Shown one piece after another: positions 1-7,690 of a DNA stretch of 11,732 nt. The notes under the pieces are model-generated. The model saw only the letters and a list, made by a program, of their open reading frames with translations. It was not told the origin of the DNA and searched no databases. This DNA is from JBKHDT01 sp046541195 (lineage in GTDB: Bacteria; Pseudomonadota; Gammaproteobacteria; Halothiobacillales; Halothiobacillaceae): assembly GCA_046541195.1 (NCBI GenBank), contig JBKHDT010000073.1, positions 1 to 11,732 of the forward strand. The letters are read 5' to 3'. Both the position numbers and the translations under genes were made by a program. Numbering within the stretch: the stretch's first letter is position 1; every line of letters begins with the position of its first letter.

Positions 1-92
1 GGAGCGCAGGGCAATCGCCTCGAAACCGGCAGCGCGGCGCGAATGATCCAGGGGTTTTCCGGCATGCAAATAACCTGAAAAAGAATAATGAC

Positions 93-100
93 AGGGGGAA
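93..100 (+). promoter_or_regulatory. Ribosome binding site deciding the start of the Rossmann protein
   Basis: The purine run AGGGGGAA ends two bases before the ATG at 103, with its AGGGGG core four bases upstream. It therefore supports the ATG at 103 over the in-frame ATG at 88, which lies upstream of this run and has only an A-rich stretch before it. Confidence 0.6.
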
Positions 101-102
101 AC

Positions 103-492
103 ATGACGGAACAATCCGACATCATTGCGCGTGTCGCGCTGGTCGGCCTCGGCCGCGTGGGCGGACAGTTTCTCGAGCGCCTGCTCGAGATGCGCGACAA
201 GGGAATCCTCATATCCTGCGCGGCCGAACCGGGTGCAACACCCGGCCGGGCCCAGGCTGAGTCGGCAGGCATTCCACTGCATGACATCGACGAGATCGTC
301 GCCTTTGACGAGGCCATCGACGTGATCTTTGACCTGACCGGCAGCAAGGCGGTGCGCCAGCAACTGCGCACCGCCTTGCAGGCCAGGGGCAATGAACACA
401 CCGTGCTGGCCCCGGAAATCATCGCGCGTGTCCTGTGGGCCAGCATGAGCACTGAGACGCTCGCGCAGGTGCACGACAACGCCGGGTACTGA
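103..492 (+). CDS. Small stand-alone Rossmann-fold NAD(P)-binding protein (129 aa), probable signalling partner of the downstream receptor
   Basis: Seen: the N-terminus has a beta strand followed by the dinucleotide-binding loop GLGRVG (residues 15-20 from the chosen start). Further on are a predicted alpha/beta alternation, a DVIFDLTG segment and an APEIIARVLW segment near the C-terminus. The protein ends after about one Rossmann domain, so the catalytic half of homoserine, aspartate or inositol dehydrogenases is absent. Known: similar Rossmann modules occur fused to the N-terminus of some proteobacterial PAS/histidine-kinase sensors, as I recall the family. Inference: it is a soluble cytoplasmic NAD(H)-binding sensor or accessory protein rather than an enzyme, working with the receptor encoded 267 bp downstream on the same strand. 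The start at 103 is preferred because AGGGGG precedes it; 88 is an in-frame alternative adding five residues. Cofactor choice (NAD or NADP) and any partner are untested. Confidence 0.72.
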   Translation: MTEQSDIIARVALVGLGRVGGQFLERLLEMRDKGILISCAAEPGATPGRAQAESAGIPLHDIDEIVAFDEAIDVIFDLTGSKAVRQQLRTALQARGNEHTVLAPEIIARVLWASMSTETLAQVHDNAGY

Positions 493-590
493 GGCAGCAC
501 CTCGACTTCAGGCAAAAGGCCGGACCAGCCCCCCCGCCCGCCCCCGATGGCAGGCCCCCTGACCGCAATCGCCCCGCGCAGGGCGTGTCA

Positions 591-656
591 ACCTGCGGTG
601 CCTGCCGGCCGCCGCGCTGTTTCGAGCTGCCTGCCGGGCGGCTCGGACACCTGCGG
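591..656 (+). repeat. Short nested direct repeats in the gap before the receptor gene
   Basis: The gap between the two plus-strand genes contains TGCCTGCCGG twice (599-608 and 628-637). These are flanked outside by ACCTGCGG twice (591-598 and 649-656), giving an outer-inner-inner-outer layout. A small hairpin, CGCCC/GGGCG with a six-base loop, sits at 570-585. These could be operator-like sites or chance in GC-rich DNA. I see no sigma-70 or sigma-28 promoter in the gap. Confidence 0.3.
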
Positions 657-743
657 CACTGCGCCCTGAAGTCCCATTCGAGACTCTTGCACCGACCGCT
701 GCAGCCGCGGCTCGCCCAAGGCCGTGGTTGGCGAGTCCATGCA

Positions 744-752
744 GAAGGAAGG
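744..752 (+). promoter_or_regulatory. Ribosome binding site deciding the start of the chemoreceptor
   Basis: AAGGAAGGA lies seven bases before the ATG at 760. It falls inside the longer open frame that begins with GTG at 724 or ATG at 739, neither of which has an equally good purine run. It therefore supports translation from 760. Confidence 0.6.
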
Positions 753-759
753 ACCGGAC

Positions 760-3009
760 ATGCAGCGCCACGTCACACAGCAGGCCATCGAGATGGCACC
801 GGATGCGGTGATCATTTCCCACACGGATCTGGACGGTCGGATCACCTATGCGAACGAAGACTTCGTACGCTACAGCGGCTACGACAAGACGGACCTGATC
901 GGCCAGACCCACGGCATCCTCCGCCACCCCGACATGCCCGCCGAGGCATTTCGGGATCTCTGGGCAACCCTGAAGCGCGGCCGGCCCTGGCAGGCCCCGG
1001 TGAAAAACCGCTGCAAGAACGGCGATCACTACTGGGTCCTGGCGACGGCCACGCCGCTGCCCGACGGCTCGGGCTACATGAGCGTGCGCACGCCGGCATC
1101 GGCCGCGCAGATCCGCGCGGCCGAGCAGCTTTACCAGGCGATGCGCAAACAGCCAGACCGATACCGACTCAACCGGGGTGCGGTGATCAAGGGGGGTGCG
1201 GTCGCCAAGTTGCGGCGACGGCTGGTCACGCGCCTGGCCTCCATTTCGCTGGCAAACAAGGTCCTGATTCCGCTGATCGGCGGAGCCGTGATCATTATCG
1301 GCGGACAGGTCATCCAGATGATCGACCTGGAGCGCAAAATGGCCGAACAGGCCGGGGTGCGCGGCGGCATGGCCCTGATCGAAACGGCGAAGAACGCCCG
1401 GATGTTCTATACCGGCGAGGTCATCCCCGAAGCAGAGCAGGCAGGCATTGCGATCACTCATGACTTTGCCACGGACCCGCACGGGATTCCCTTGCCCGCC
1501 TCGTTCATGCGTGCCCTGGGTGAAATGAGTCAGGGCTCGGGGCAATCCGGGCAGGCGGATTCGGCCACCCTCAGGGATATTGGCGCGCTCAAGCTCTTCA
1601 GCGATCAGCCGTTTGCGTTTCGCCGCGACACGGATCTTGACCCATTCGAGCGTGAAGCGATCCGCTGGCTTGAAGAAAACCCGGACGAGGTGTTCGTTCG
1701 GGAAGGCGAGGTGAACGGACAACCCGTGATTCGGGTCGGGGTGGCGGATGTCATGACTGACCAGACTTGCGTGGACTGTCACAACAGCCACCCGGACACG
1801 CCGAAGCGGGACTGGAGGATTGGCGATGTCCGAGGGGTCATTTCGGCCACCATTCCGACCGGGGCGGTCCATGCGCAAATGAAGGAGACCATGATCTCGT
1901 CCGTGCTGCTGATTGCCGGGATCACCGCAGGGCTGCTCATTCTGATCGCGCTGCTGATGCGCGGACAGGCAAGGCGCATCCGCCTGGTGAACGAGTCGAT
2001 GGAAACGCTCGCCCAGGGCCAGTTGCGCCTGAAGGTCACGCCCGCGGACACCCAGGCAGACGACGAGATCGGCAACCTGCTGACCGACGTGCTCAAGGTC
2101 CGCAATACCCTCTTCGAGGTGGCGGCCGAACTGGGTCAGCGTTCCACCCAGTTCGTCGCCATCGCCGAGGCCGTCCGGGATGCGTCCGGGCAGTCACTGA
2201 CCGCCTCGCAAAGCCAGTCGGGTGCGGCCTCGACCATGGCCGCGGCGGTGGAGGAGATGAGTGCGACGATCGCGGGCCTGCGCGAGACGGCCACCCAGGT
2301 CTTCGAGCTGGCCTCCGATTCCGGAACCGATGCCCAAAGCGGCGCTCAGGTCGTCGACCGGGTTCAGCACCTCAACCACAGCATTGCCGCCACCGTCTCG
2401 GAGTCGGCCAACAGGCTCGACGAGCTTGAGGTGGTCTCCAACGAGATCGACCAGATCGTGAACAGCATCGCCAATATCTCCGAGCAAACCAACCTGCTGG
2501 CCCTCAACGCGGCCATCGAGGCGGCCCGCGCCGGGGAGTATGGCCGGGGCTTTGCGGTCGTCGCCGAGGAAGTCCGATCGTTGTCGCTCAAGACTTCCGA
2601 GTCGACCCGGCAGATTACCGACCTGGTCGTCGCGATCCAGAAACAGATCAAGGACTCGGCCGTCGAGATTCGCCACGCGGTCGAGCAGGTCCGGGTGGGC
2701 ACCGAATCCTCGGACCAGGCCCGGGCCGCCGTGGACCGGATCCGGGACAAGTCGCAGGAGGTGATCGAGGCCGTCCAGAGCATCGAGCGCGCCCTGGGCG
2801 AGCAGTCCACCGCCTCCAACGAAGTGGCCCAGTCAGTTACCGCCGTCTCGGAACAGGCCCATGAAGGGGCCCGGCTGTCGGCGCAGGTCAGCGAGGAAAT
2901 CGCGCGGGTTCAGCAAATGAGCACGCACCTGAACAAGCTGGCGGGCCGCTTCCGATACGGACCGGATTCCGGCAACCGGGGCATGGCGGGAAGTCAAAAC
3001 GAGCCGTGA
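760..3009 (+). CDS. Aer-like methyl-accepting chemotaxis protein with PAS, periplasmic c-haem (Tll0287-like/DUF3365), HAMP and MCP domains
   Basis: A 749-aa transducer. Residues about 12-115 form a PAS domain with Aer-family hallmarks: RHPDMP (55-60), W77, and a KNGDHYW stretch ending at W92. In Aer this domain binds FAD and senses redox or energy state. TM1 spans about 164-190. Residues about 195-377 form a periplasmic Tll0287-like domain with the FEREAI...NGQPVIR pattern and a CVDCH c-haem motif (C337, C340, H341). TM2 is at about 378-400, HAMP at about 400-450 (DDEIGNL near 435), and the conserved MCP hairpin tip starts at E575 (EQTNLLALNAAIEAAR). No C-terminal NWETF-type CheR tether is present. 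The c-haem motif lies between the two membrane segments, so it would sit in the periplasm where cytochrome c maturation occurs. Inference: it combines a cytoplasmic flavin sensor with a periplasmic haem sensor to steer CheA. Longer starts at 724 (GTG) and 739 (ATG) are less likely because of the SD placement. Confidence 0.93.
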   Translation: MQRHVTQQAIEMAPDAVIISHTDLDGRITYANEDFVRYSGYDKTDLIGQTHGILRHPDMPAEAFRDLWATLKRGRPWQAPVKNRCKNGDHYWVLATATPLPDGSGYMSVRTPASAAQIRAAEQLYQAMRKQPDRYRLNRGAVIKGGAVAKLRRRLVTRLASISLANKVLIPLIGGAVIIIGGQVIQMIDLERKMAEQAGVRGGMALIETAKNARMFYTGEVIPEAEQAGIAITHDFATDPHGIPLPASFMRALGEMSQGSGQSGQADSATLRDIGALKLFSDQPFAFRRDTDLDPFEREAIRWLEENPDEVFVREGEVNGQPVIRVGVADVMTDQTCVDCHNSHPDTPKRDWRIGDVRGVISATIPTGAVHAQMKETMISSVLLIAGITAGLLILIALLMRGQARRIRLVNESMETLAQGQLRLKVTPADTQADDEIGNLLTDVLKVRNTLFEVAAELGQRSTQFVAIAEAVRDASGQSLTASQSQSGAASTMAAAVEEMSATIAGLRETATQVFELASDSGTDAQSGAQVVDRVQHLNHSIAATVSESANRLDELEVVSNEIDQIVNSIANISEQTNLLALNAAIEAARAGEYGRGFAVVAEEVRSLSLKTSESTRQITDLVVAIQKQIKDSAVEIRHAVEQVRVGTESSDQARAAVDRIRDKSQEVIEAVQSIERALGEQSTASNEVAQSVTAVSEQAHEGARLSAQVSEEIARVQQMSTHLNKLAGRFRYGPDSGNRGMAGSQNEP

Positions 3010-3014
3010 ACGGC

Positions 3015-3071
3015 AACCGGCCGCCGATCCCGATGCCGCCGCAGGCCACTGCCCCGGGCGGCCGGCCGGTT
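3015..3071. terminator. GC-rich inverted repeat between convergent genes, possible bidirectional terminator
   Basis: The 60-bp gap between the two convergent stop codons carries a perfect 9-bp stem, CCGGCCGCC (3017-3025) with GGCGGCCGG (3057-3065). An overlapping alternative pairs AACCGGCC (3015-3022) with GGCCGGTT (3064-3071), and an inner stem pairs GCCGCC (3035-3040) with GGCGGC (3057-3062). There is no T-tract on either side, so it is not a classic intrinsic terminator. Position and symmetry suggest transcription stop or mRNA 3'-end protection for both operons. Confidence 0.35.
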
Positions 3072-6000
3072 ACATCTTCGCCTCGCCATAGGCCTCTTCC
3101 TGCTCGGCGAGTTTTCTGGCCTCGTCCCCCGGTGCGCCGGCGAAGCGCCCGATCAGGTAGTAGGCCGACGGAATCACCAGCAGGGTAAACACGGTCGCGA
3201 AGGTGATTCCGGACAGGATCACCACACCCAGAACGTAGCGGCTCTCGGCCCCCGGACCGAAGGCATACACCAGCGGCAGGGCGCCAATCATGGTGGTCAC
3301 CGCCGTCATCAGCACCGGCCGCAGCCGCAGGCGGGCCCCCTCGACCGTCGCGGTGCGGATGTCCCGGCCGGCGTCGCGCAGCTGGTTGGCGAACTCGACA
3401 ATGAGAATGCCGTTCTTGGCCGCCAGGCCGATGAGCATGACGATGCCGATCTGGGAATAGATGTTCAGGCTCTGACCGGTCCAGTACAGCCCCAGCAGCG
3501 CCCCGGCCACCGCCAGCGGCACGGTGAGCATGATCACCAGCGGATGGATGAAACTCTCGAACTGGGCCGCCAGCACCAGAAAAACCACCGCCAGCGCCAG
3601 CAGGAACACGAAGATCACCGCCCCGCCGGCCTGCTTGTACTCCAGCGACTCGCCCTTGTAGTCGATTCGTGCCGACTCCGGCAGCTCGGTCTGGGCAATC
3701 TGCTCCAGGCGGTCGAGCGCCTCGCCCAGCGTATAGCCATCGGAAACGGCCGCCGACAGGGTCACGGCACGGGTCCGGTTGTAGCGATTGAGCGCGGGTG
3801 AGGTGGCGGTTTCCTCGATGCGGACCAGGTTCGACAGCGGGATCAGTTCGCCACTGCGATCGGAGCGCACAAACACGTTCTGGATGTCCTGCGGGCTGCG
3901 CCGCTGTTCGACGTCGCCTTCCAGGCGCACGTCGTATTCTTCGCCCCGGTCGGTGAAGGTCGTGACCGCGCGGAAATTGAGAATGGCCTCCAGCGTCCGG
4001 CCAATGGTCTCGACCGACACGCCCAGATCACCCGCCCGTTCGGTATCGATGGTCACCAGCAGTTGCGGCTTGGTCTCCTTGAGATCCGAATCCAGCGGAC
4101 CCAGTTCGGGATACTCGGCGGCCTTCTCGATCATGATGTCCCGCCAGGCGATCAACTCCTCGTAGGTGCTGCCGCCGAGCACGAACTGCACCGGGTCCCC
4201 CAGCCGGCCCCCGCCCAGTCCCTGGCGCATCACGGTCCCGATGCGCAGGCCCGGCAGGTCGGACAATCGCTTGCGCACGTCCGCCATGATTTCCCAGGCG
4301 CTGCGGTCCCGCTCGTCCCAGTGCTCAAGCACGATGATCACGATCCCGTCGTTGACGATTGCGGTGTTGCCGAATCCCCGCGGCGTGCGGACCAGCAGCC
4401 GGTCGATCTCGCCGGATTCGACCAGCGGCATCAGCCGCGACTCGATCTCAAGCATCTTGTCCTGCATCGATTCATAGCCGGTGCCCTGCTCCGCGGTCGC
4501 GAACACGAAGAACGCGCCGCGGTCCTCCTGCGGCGCGAACTCTTCGGGAATCTGCTGGAAAAGCGTGAAGGCCAGGTAAAACACGCCAGTCAACGCCAGC
4601 AGGACCAGCAGGGACACCTTGAGCACATGATGGATCAGCCAGCCATAGCCGCGTTCGAGCACCCCGAAGAACCGCGAGACCAGCCGGGCGAACCCGCCCG
4701 TTTCACGCTTGAGCAGCCGTGCGCACATAACCGGAGACAGCGTCAGCGCCACCAGACTGGAAAAGGCCACGGCTGCAGCCATGGCAAAGGCGAACTCGGT
4801 AAACAGCCGTCCGATGTTGCCCTGCAGAAAGGCCAGCGGCACGAACACCGAGATCAGCACCAGGGTGGTCGCGACGATGGCGAATCCGACCTGTTTCGAT
4901 CCCCGGAAGGCGGCCAGCAGCGGCGGCTCGCCCTGCGCCACCCGCCGATCGATGTTCTCCAGCATGACGATGGCATCGTCCACCACCAGGCCAATGGCGA
5001 GAACCAGCGCCAGCAACGTGAGCATGTTGATCGAGAAACCCAGCGCGTGCAGCACCATGAACGAGGCGATCAGCGAGATCGGCACGGTGACCGCGGGCAC
5101 CAGGGTGGCCCGCACGCTGCCAAGAAACAGGAAGATCACGAACACCACCGCGACCCCGGCAATGACCAGGGTCGCGTAGACCTCCTCGATGGCCCCCTCG
5201 ACGAAGACCGAGGAGTCGTAGCTGTCCAGCAGCTCGGTCCCCTCGGGCAGGATCTCGCGAATCCGGTCGGCCTCGGCCTTGGCCGCACGGGCGACTTCCA
5301 GGGTGTTGGCCGTTGACTGCTGAACAATTCCCAGGCCCACCTGGGGTACGGTGTTGCCGCGCAGGTCGTTGCGGTCGTCCTCGGGGCCGATGGCCACGGC
5401 AGCCACCTCGCCCAGCCGGATCAGGTGTCCGTCGTCTCCCTGCCCGATGACCATGTGCTCAAAGCTGCGCACGTCCCGGTAACTGCGATCGATGCGCACG
5501 GTCAGCTCCCGCTCGACCGACTCGATGCGCCCGGCAGGCAGTTCCACGTTCTCGCGCCGCAGTGCCTGCTCCACATCCTGGACCGTCAACCCACGCGCCG
5601 CAAGCGCCTGGCGATCCAGGGTGACCCGCAGCGCCGGACGCTTCGCCGCGCCGATCCGGACCAGGGCCACGCCGTCAAGTACCGAGAACCGGTCGACCAG
5701 ATTACGCTCGGCATAGTCGGTGAGCGCAAGCCGGTCCATGCGGGTACTGGCCAGGTTGAACCACATGATGACGTCGGCATTGGCGTCGGCCTTGGTGACC
5801 TGCGGGGGATCGGCCTCGTCCGGCAACTGGCGGATCACCCGGGAGATTGCCTCGCGCACGTCATTGGCCGCGGCGTCGATGTCCTGGTCCAGGTTGAATT
5901 CAATGGTCACCCGCGAACGGCCGTCCTCGCTGGAGGACTGCATCCACTTGATGCCCTCGACTCCGCTGACCCGGTCCTCGATCGGGCGGGTGATCTGGTT

Positions 6001-6180
6001 TTCGACGATCTGCGCGTTCGCCCCCGGATAGTCGGTGGTGATCGACACCACCGGCGGGTTGATGTCCGGGTATTCGCGCAACGACAGCCGATCCATGCTC
6101 ATCAGTCCGAAAACGATCAGCAACAGACTGAAGACCGAAGCGAGCACCGGCCGCTTGACGGCAACCTCCGAGAGGATCAT
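3070..6180 (-). CDS. RND-family multidrug efflux pump, inner-membrane permease (AcrB/MexB-like)
   Basis: A full-length 1036-aa RND transporter that would pump hydrophobic or amphiphilic drugs out of the periplasm or inner membrane using proton influx. Seen: an N-terminal membrane anchor with a PVLASVF segment, and two similar halves each with a large periplasmic loop. The family's proton-relay residues are present: D401 and D402 in TM4 (within GLVVDDAIVMLEN), K922 in TM10 (within LAAKNGILIVEF), and R954 and T959 in the LRPVLMTA motif. They match AcrB D407, D408, K940, R971 and T978. Its ATG overlaps the adaptor stop as ATGA, with GGGGAG eight bases upstream (6194-6189), so translation is probably coupled. 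No outer-membrane factor follows it, so a TolC/OprM-type channel must come from elsewhere. Substrate is unknown, and I would not assign a specific gene name. Confidence 0.95.
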   Translation of the reverse strand: MILSEVAVKRPVLASVFSLLLIVFGLMSMDRLSLREYPDINPPVVSITTDYPGANAQIVENQITRPIEDRVSGVEGIKWMQSSSEDGRSRVTIEFNLDQDIDAAANDVREAISRVIRQLPDEADPPQVTKADANADVIMWFNLASTRMDRLALTDYAERNLVDRFSVLDGVALVRIGAAKRPALRVTLDRQALAARGLTVQDVEQALRRENVELPAGRIESVERELTVRIDRSYRDVRSFEHMVIGQGDDGHLIRLGEVAAVAIGPEDDRNDLRGNTVPQVGLGIVQQSTANTLEVARAAKAEADRIREILPEGTELLDSYDSSVFVEGAIEEVYATLVIAGVAVVFVIFLFLGSVRATLVPAVTVPISLIASFMVLHALGFSINMLTLLALVLAIGLVVDDAIVMLENIDRRVAQGEPPLLAAFRGSKQVGFAIVATTLVLISVFVPLAFLQGNIGRLFTEFAFAMAAAVAFSSLVALTLSPVMCARLLKRETGGFARLVSRFFGVLERGYGWLIHHVLKVSLLVLLALTGVFYLAFTLFQQIPEEFAPQEDRGAFFVFATAEQGTGYESMQDKMLEIESRLMPLVESGEIDRLLVRTPRGFGNTAIVNDGIVIIVLEHWDERDRSAWEIMADVRKRLSDLPGLRIGTVMRQGLGGGRLGDPVQFVLGGSTYEELIAWRDIMIEKAAEYPELGPLDSDLKETKPQLLVTIDTERAGDLGVSVETIGRTLEAILNFRAVTTFTDRGEEYDVRLEGDVEQRRSPQDIQNVFVRSDRSGELIPLSNLVRIEETATSPALNRYNRTRAVTLSAAVSDGYTLGEALDRLEQIAQTELPESARIDYKGESLEYKQAGGAVIFVFLLALAVVFLVLAAQFESFIHPLVIMLTVPLAVAGALLGLYWTGQSLNIYSQIGIVMLIGLAAKNGILIVEFANQLRDAGRDIRTATVEGARLRLRPVLMTAVTTMIGALPLVYAFGPGAESRYVLGVVILSGITFATVFTLLVIPSAYYLIGRFAGAPGDEARKLAEQEEAYGEAKM

Positions 6181-7241
6181 GAGCCGGACTCCCCGCTGAC
6201 CGGCTCGCCGTCACGCTCGACCACCCGCATGCGCGCCCCGGGTCGCAGCAGGAGCATCCCCTCGGTCACGATCACGTCACCGGCCTCGAGCCCCGAGAGC
6301 ACCTCGACCCGGCCCGGCATGCGCCGGCCGATTTCCACCGGAGTCCGCTCGAAGGTTTCCTCGTCCACGAAGCGATAGACAAGTTGACGCTGCCCGGAGG
6401 GAATCACCGCCTCCTCCGGCACCGACAGCGCCTCGCTCCGGTCCATGACCAGCGACAGCGTCAGCAGCATGCCGGGCTTGAGCCGCCCGTCCTCGTTCCC
6501 GATTGCGCCACGGAGCGTCACGGCGCGGGTACCGGGCGCCACGCGGCTGTCGATCTGGATCACCTCGCCCTCGAAGCGTTCATCCGGATACGCCTGGCTG
6601 TGCGCCACGATGGGCAGCCCCTCGCTCAGGGAAGCCAGGTAGACCTCCGGCACGGTAAAGTCCAGGTGCATGACCTGTGTGTCGTCCAGGGTCGTGATAA
6701 CCGTGCCCGGCGTCACCAGCGCCCCGGCACTGACCTCGCGCAGACCAAGCACACCGGCGAACGGGGCGGTGATCACCCGCTCGCCCATGCGCGCCTCGGC
6801 CGCGGTCAGCCGTGCCCGCGCCTCGTCCACCGCCGCCTTCTGATTGTCGAGGCTCTGCTTTGAAACCAGGTTCCGGGACTCGAGCCCCTCGATGCGCCTG
6901 AGCTCGCGAAGCTGCGTCTCCAGGTTCACGCGCGCCTCCTCGAGTCTTCCAAGCTCCTCGCCACCGGCCAGTCGCACCAGCGGATCGCCCGTCTCGACCC
7001 GGTCGCCGTCCTCGAACTCGATTTCGGCGATCCGGTCGGTCACCAGGGCGGTGATCTCCACCGACTCCCTGGCCCGGGTGGTTCCCAGCGCCTCCACCCG
7101 GGTGGTGAACTCCGCCGGCTGTACCGTGGCGACCGCGACCGGCACCGGCGGCGGCGTCCGCTTCGGCGCTTCCGACGTGTCGGTGCAGCCGAACTGAAAC
7201 ACGATGACCGCAAGTGCCAACACCAGGCCCTGAGCTTTCAA
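6177..7241 (-). CDS. RND efflux periplasmic adaptor (membrane fusion protein), likely lipoprotein, TTG start
   Basis: A 354-aa adaptor that would link the downstream permease to an outer-membrane channel. Seen, in order: a hydrophobic signal segment ending in FQFGC (C19), a proline-rich linker, a biotinyl/lipoyl-like half, a short alpha-hairpin at about residues 96-150 rich in E, A and R, the second lipoyl half, a beta-barrel at about 190-264 with LKPGM near its end, and a C-terminal membrane-proximal domain. C19 suggests lipid anchoring in the inner membrane, but Q at -3 makes the lipobox weak. The open frame extends to an ATG at 7325, which would put 28 mostly polar and basic residues before the signal. 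The TTG at 7241 is preferred because GGGAGAA lies six bases upstream and the signal peptide then starts properly. It overlaps the permease gene by four bases. Confidence 0.9.
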   Translation of the reverse strand: MKAQGLVLALAVIVFQFGCTDTSEAPKRTPPPVPVAVATVQPAEFTTRVEALGTTRARESVEITALVTDRIAEIEFEDGDRVETGDPLVRLAGGEELGRLEEARVNLETQLRELRRIEGLESRNLVSKQSLDNQKAAVDEARARLTAAEARMGERVITAPFAGVLGLREVSAGALVTPGTVITTLDDTQVMHLDFTVPEVYLASLSEGLPIVAHSQAYPDERFEGEVIQIDSRVAPGTRAVTLRGAIGNEDGRLKPGMLLTLSLVMDRSEALSVPEEAVIPSGQRQLVYRFVDEETFERTPVEIGRRMPGRVEVLSGLEAGDVIVTEGMLLLRPGARMRVVERDGEPVSGESGS

Positions 7242-7247
7242 ACGGCT

Positions 7248-7254
7248 TTCTCCC
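7248..7254 (-). promoter_or_regulatory. Ribosome binding site supporting the TTG start of the adaptor gene
   Basis: On the minus strand GGGAGAA lies six bases before the TTG at 7241-7239. The ATG at 7325 has no comparable purine run and would produce an unusual N-terminal extension before the signal peptide. Together these decide the start. Confidence 0.6.
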
Positions 7255-7661
7255 AAATCTGTAAAACGCGCAATGGACCCCCGCGGCCCACGCGAAAAAA
7301 TTTGAAACCAGGCAGCATACCGCACATCCGGAGCGCCCCGACCGATCCGGAAGCATCCGGCATCCCCGCGGCGAACCGGGTGACGGCAAGCCGCCCGATG
7401 CGACCGCCCGGGGACCGCGCGCCCCCGCGGCGATCCGGGCCTCGGTCACCAACGGGGCCATTCCCCGTCGGCACGCTGCATCAAGGCTCCAGATTCCCGA
7501 TCGGGGCATGGATACCCCAAATGGCGTCCCTGGGCTTCGGCCCCGGTCTTTCATGGCGGGGCCGGCAAGGCCGGAAAAAGGCCTTCTGCGCCCCCATGAG
7601 GCAAGCCAGTCCCTGGCACAACACGGCCCGGACACTGCTGCATAAAGCCATCGAAGGCTTC

Positions 7662-7690
7662 TTGCCGAGTTTTCTTAGTGCCCTAATGAT
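7662..7690 (+). promoter_or_regulatory. Weak promoter candidate upstream of the giant exported protein gene
   Basis: TTGCCG (7662-7667) and TAATGA (7684-7689) are separated by 16 bases in a locally AT-richer patch, in the right orientation for the gene starting at 7884. The -35 matches consensus at four of six positions and the -10 at only two, so this is a tentative call. It would leave a leader of roughly 190 bases. Confidence 0.15.

Noticed and set aside
1..65. Possible divergent gene starting with ATG at 65 on the minus strand (MPENPWIIRAALP...)
   Set aside because: Only about 21 codons lie inside the window and the only SD hint is a short AGG; it cannot be distinguished from chance.
1..78. 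Open frame on the plus strand from the window edge to TGA at 76-78, possibly the tail of an upstream gene
   Set aside because: Only 25 residues are visible, with no recognisable motif; the other strand is equally open, so neither can be supported.
493..759. Flagellar sigma-28 promoter for the chemoreceptor
   Set aside because: No TAAA...GCCGATAA-like pair found; the region is too GC-rich for a match.
585..1463. 292-codon plus-strand open frame overlapping the receptor's 5' half
   Set aside because: It is out of frame with the receptor and low in hydrophobic content; a composition artefact of GC-rich DNA.
508..1878. 456-codon open frame on the minus strand opposite the chemoreceptor
   Set aside because: It is antisense to a gene with clear PAS, Tll0287-like and MCP homology, and its translation is R-, G- and H-rich with no domain.
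4063..6378. Long plus-strand open frames (4063-5316 and 5425-6378) opposite the RND permease
   Set aside because: They are H-, Q-, D- and R-rich translations antisense to a full-length transporter with all key residues.
7614..7619. TGGCAC as a sigma-54 -24 element for the giant gene
   Set aside because: No TTGC-type -12 element follows at the required spacing.
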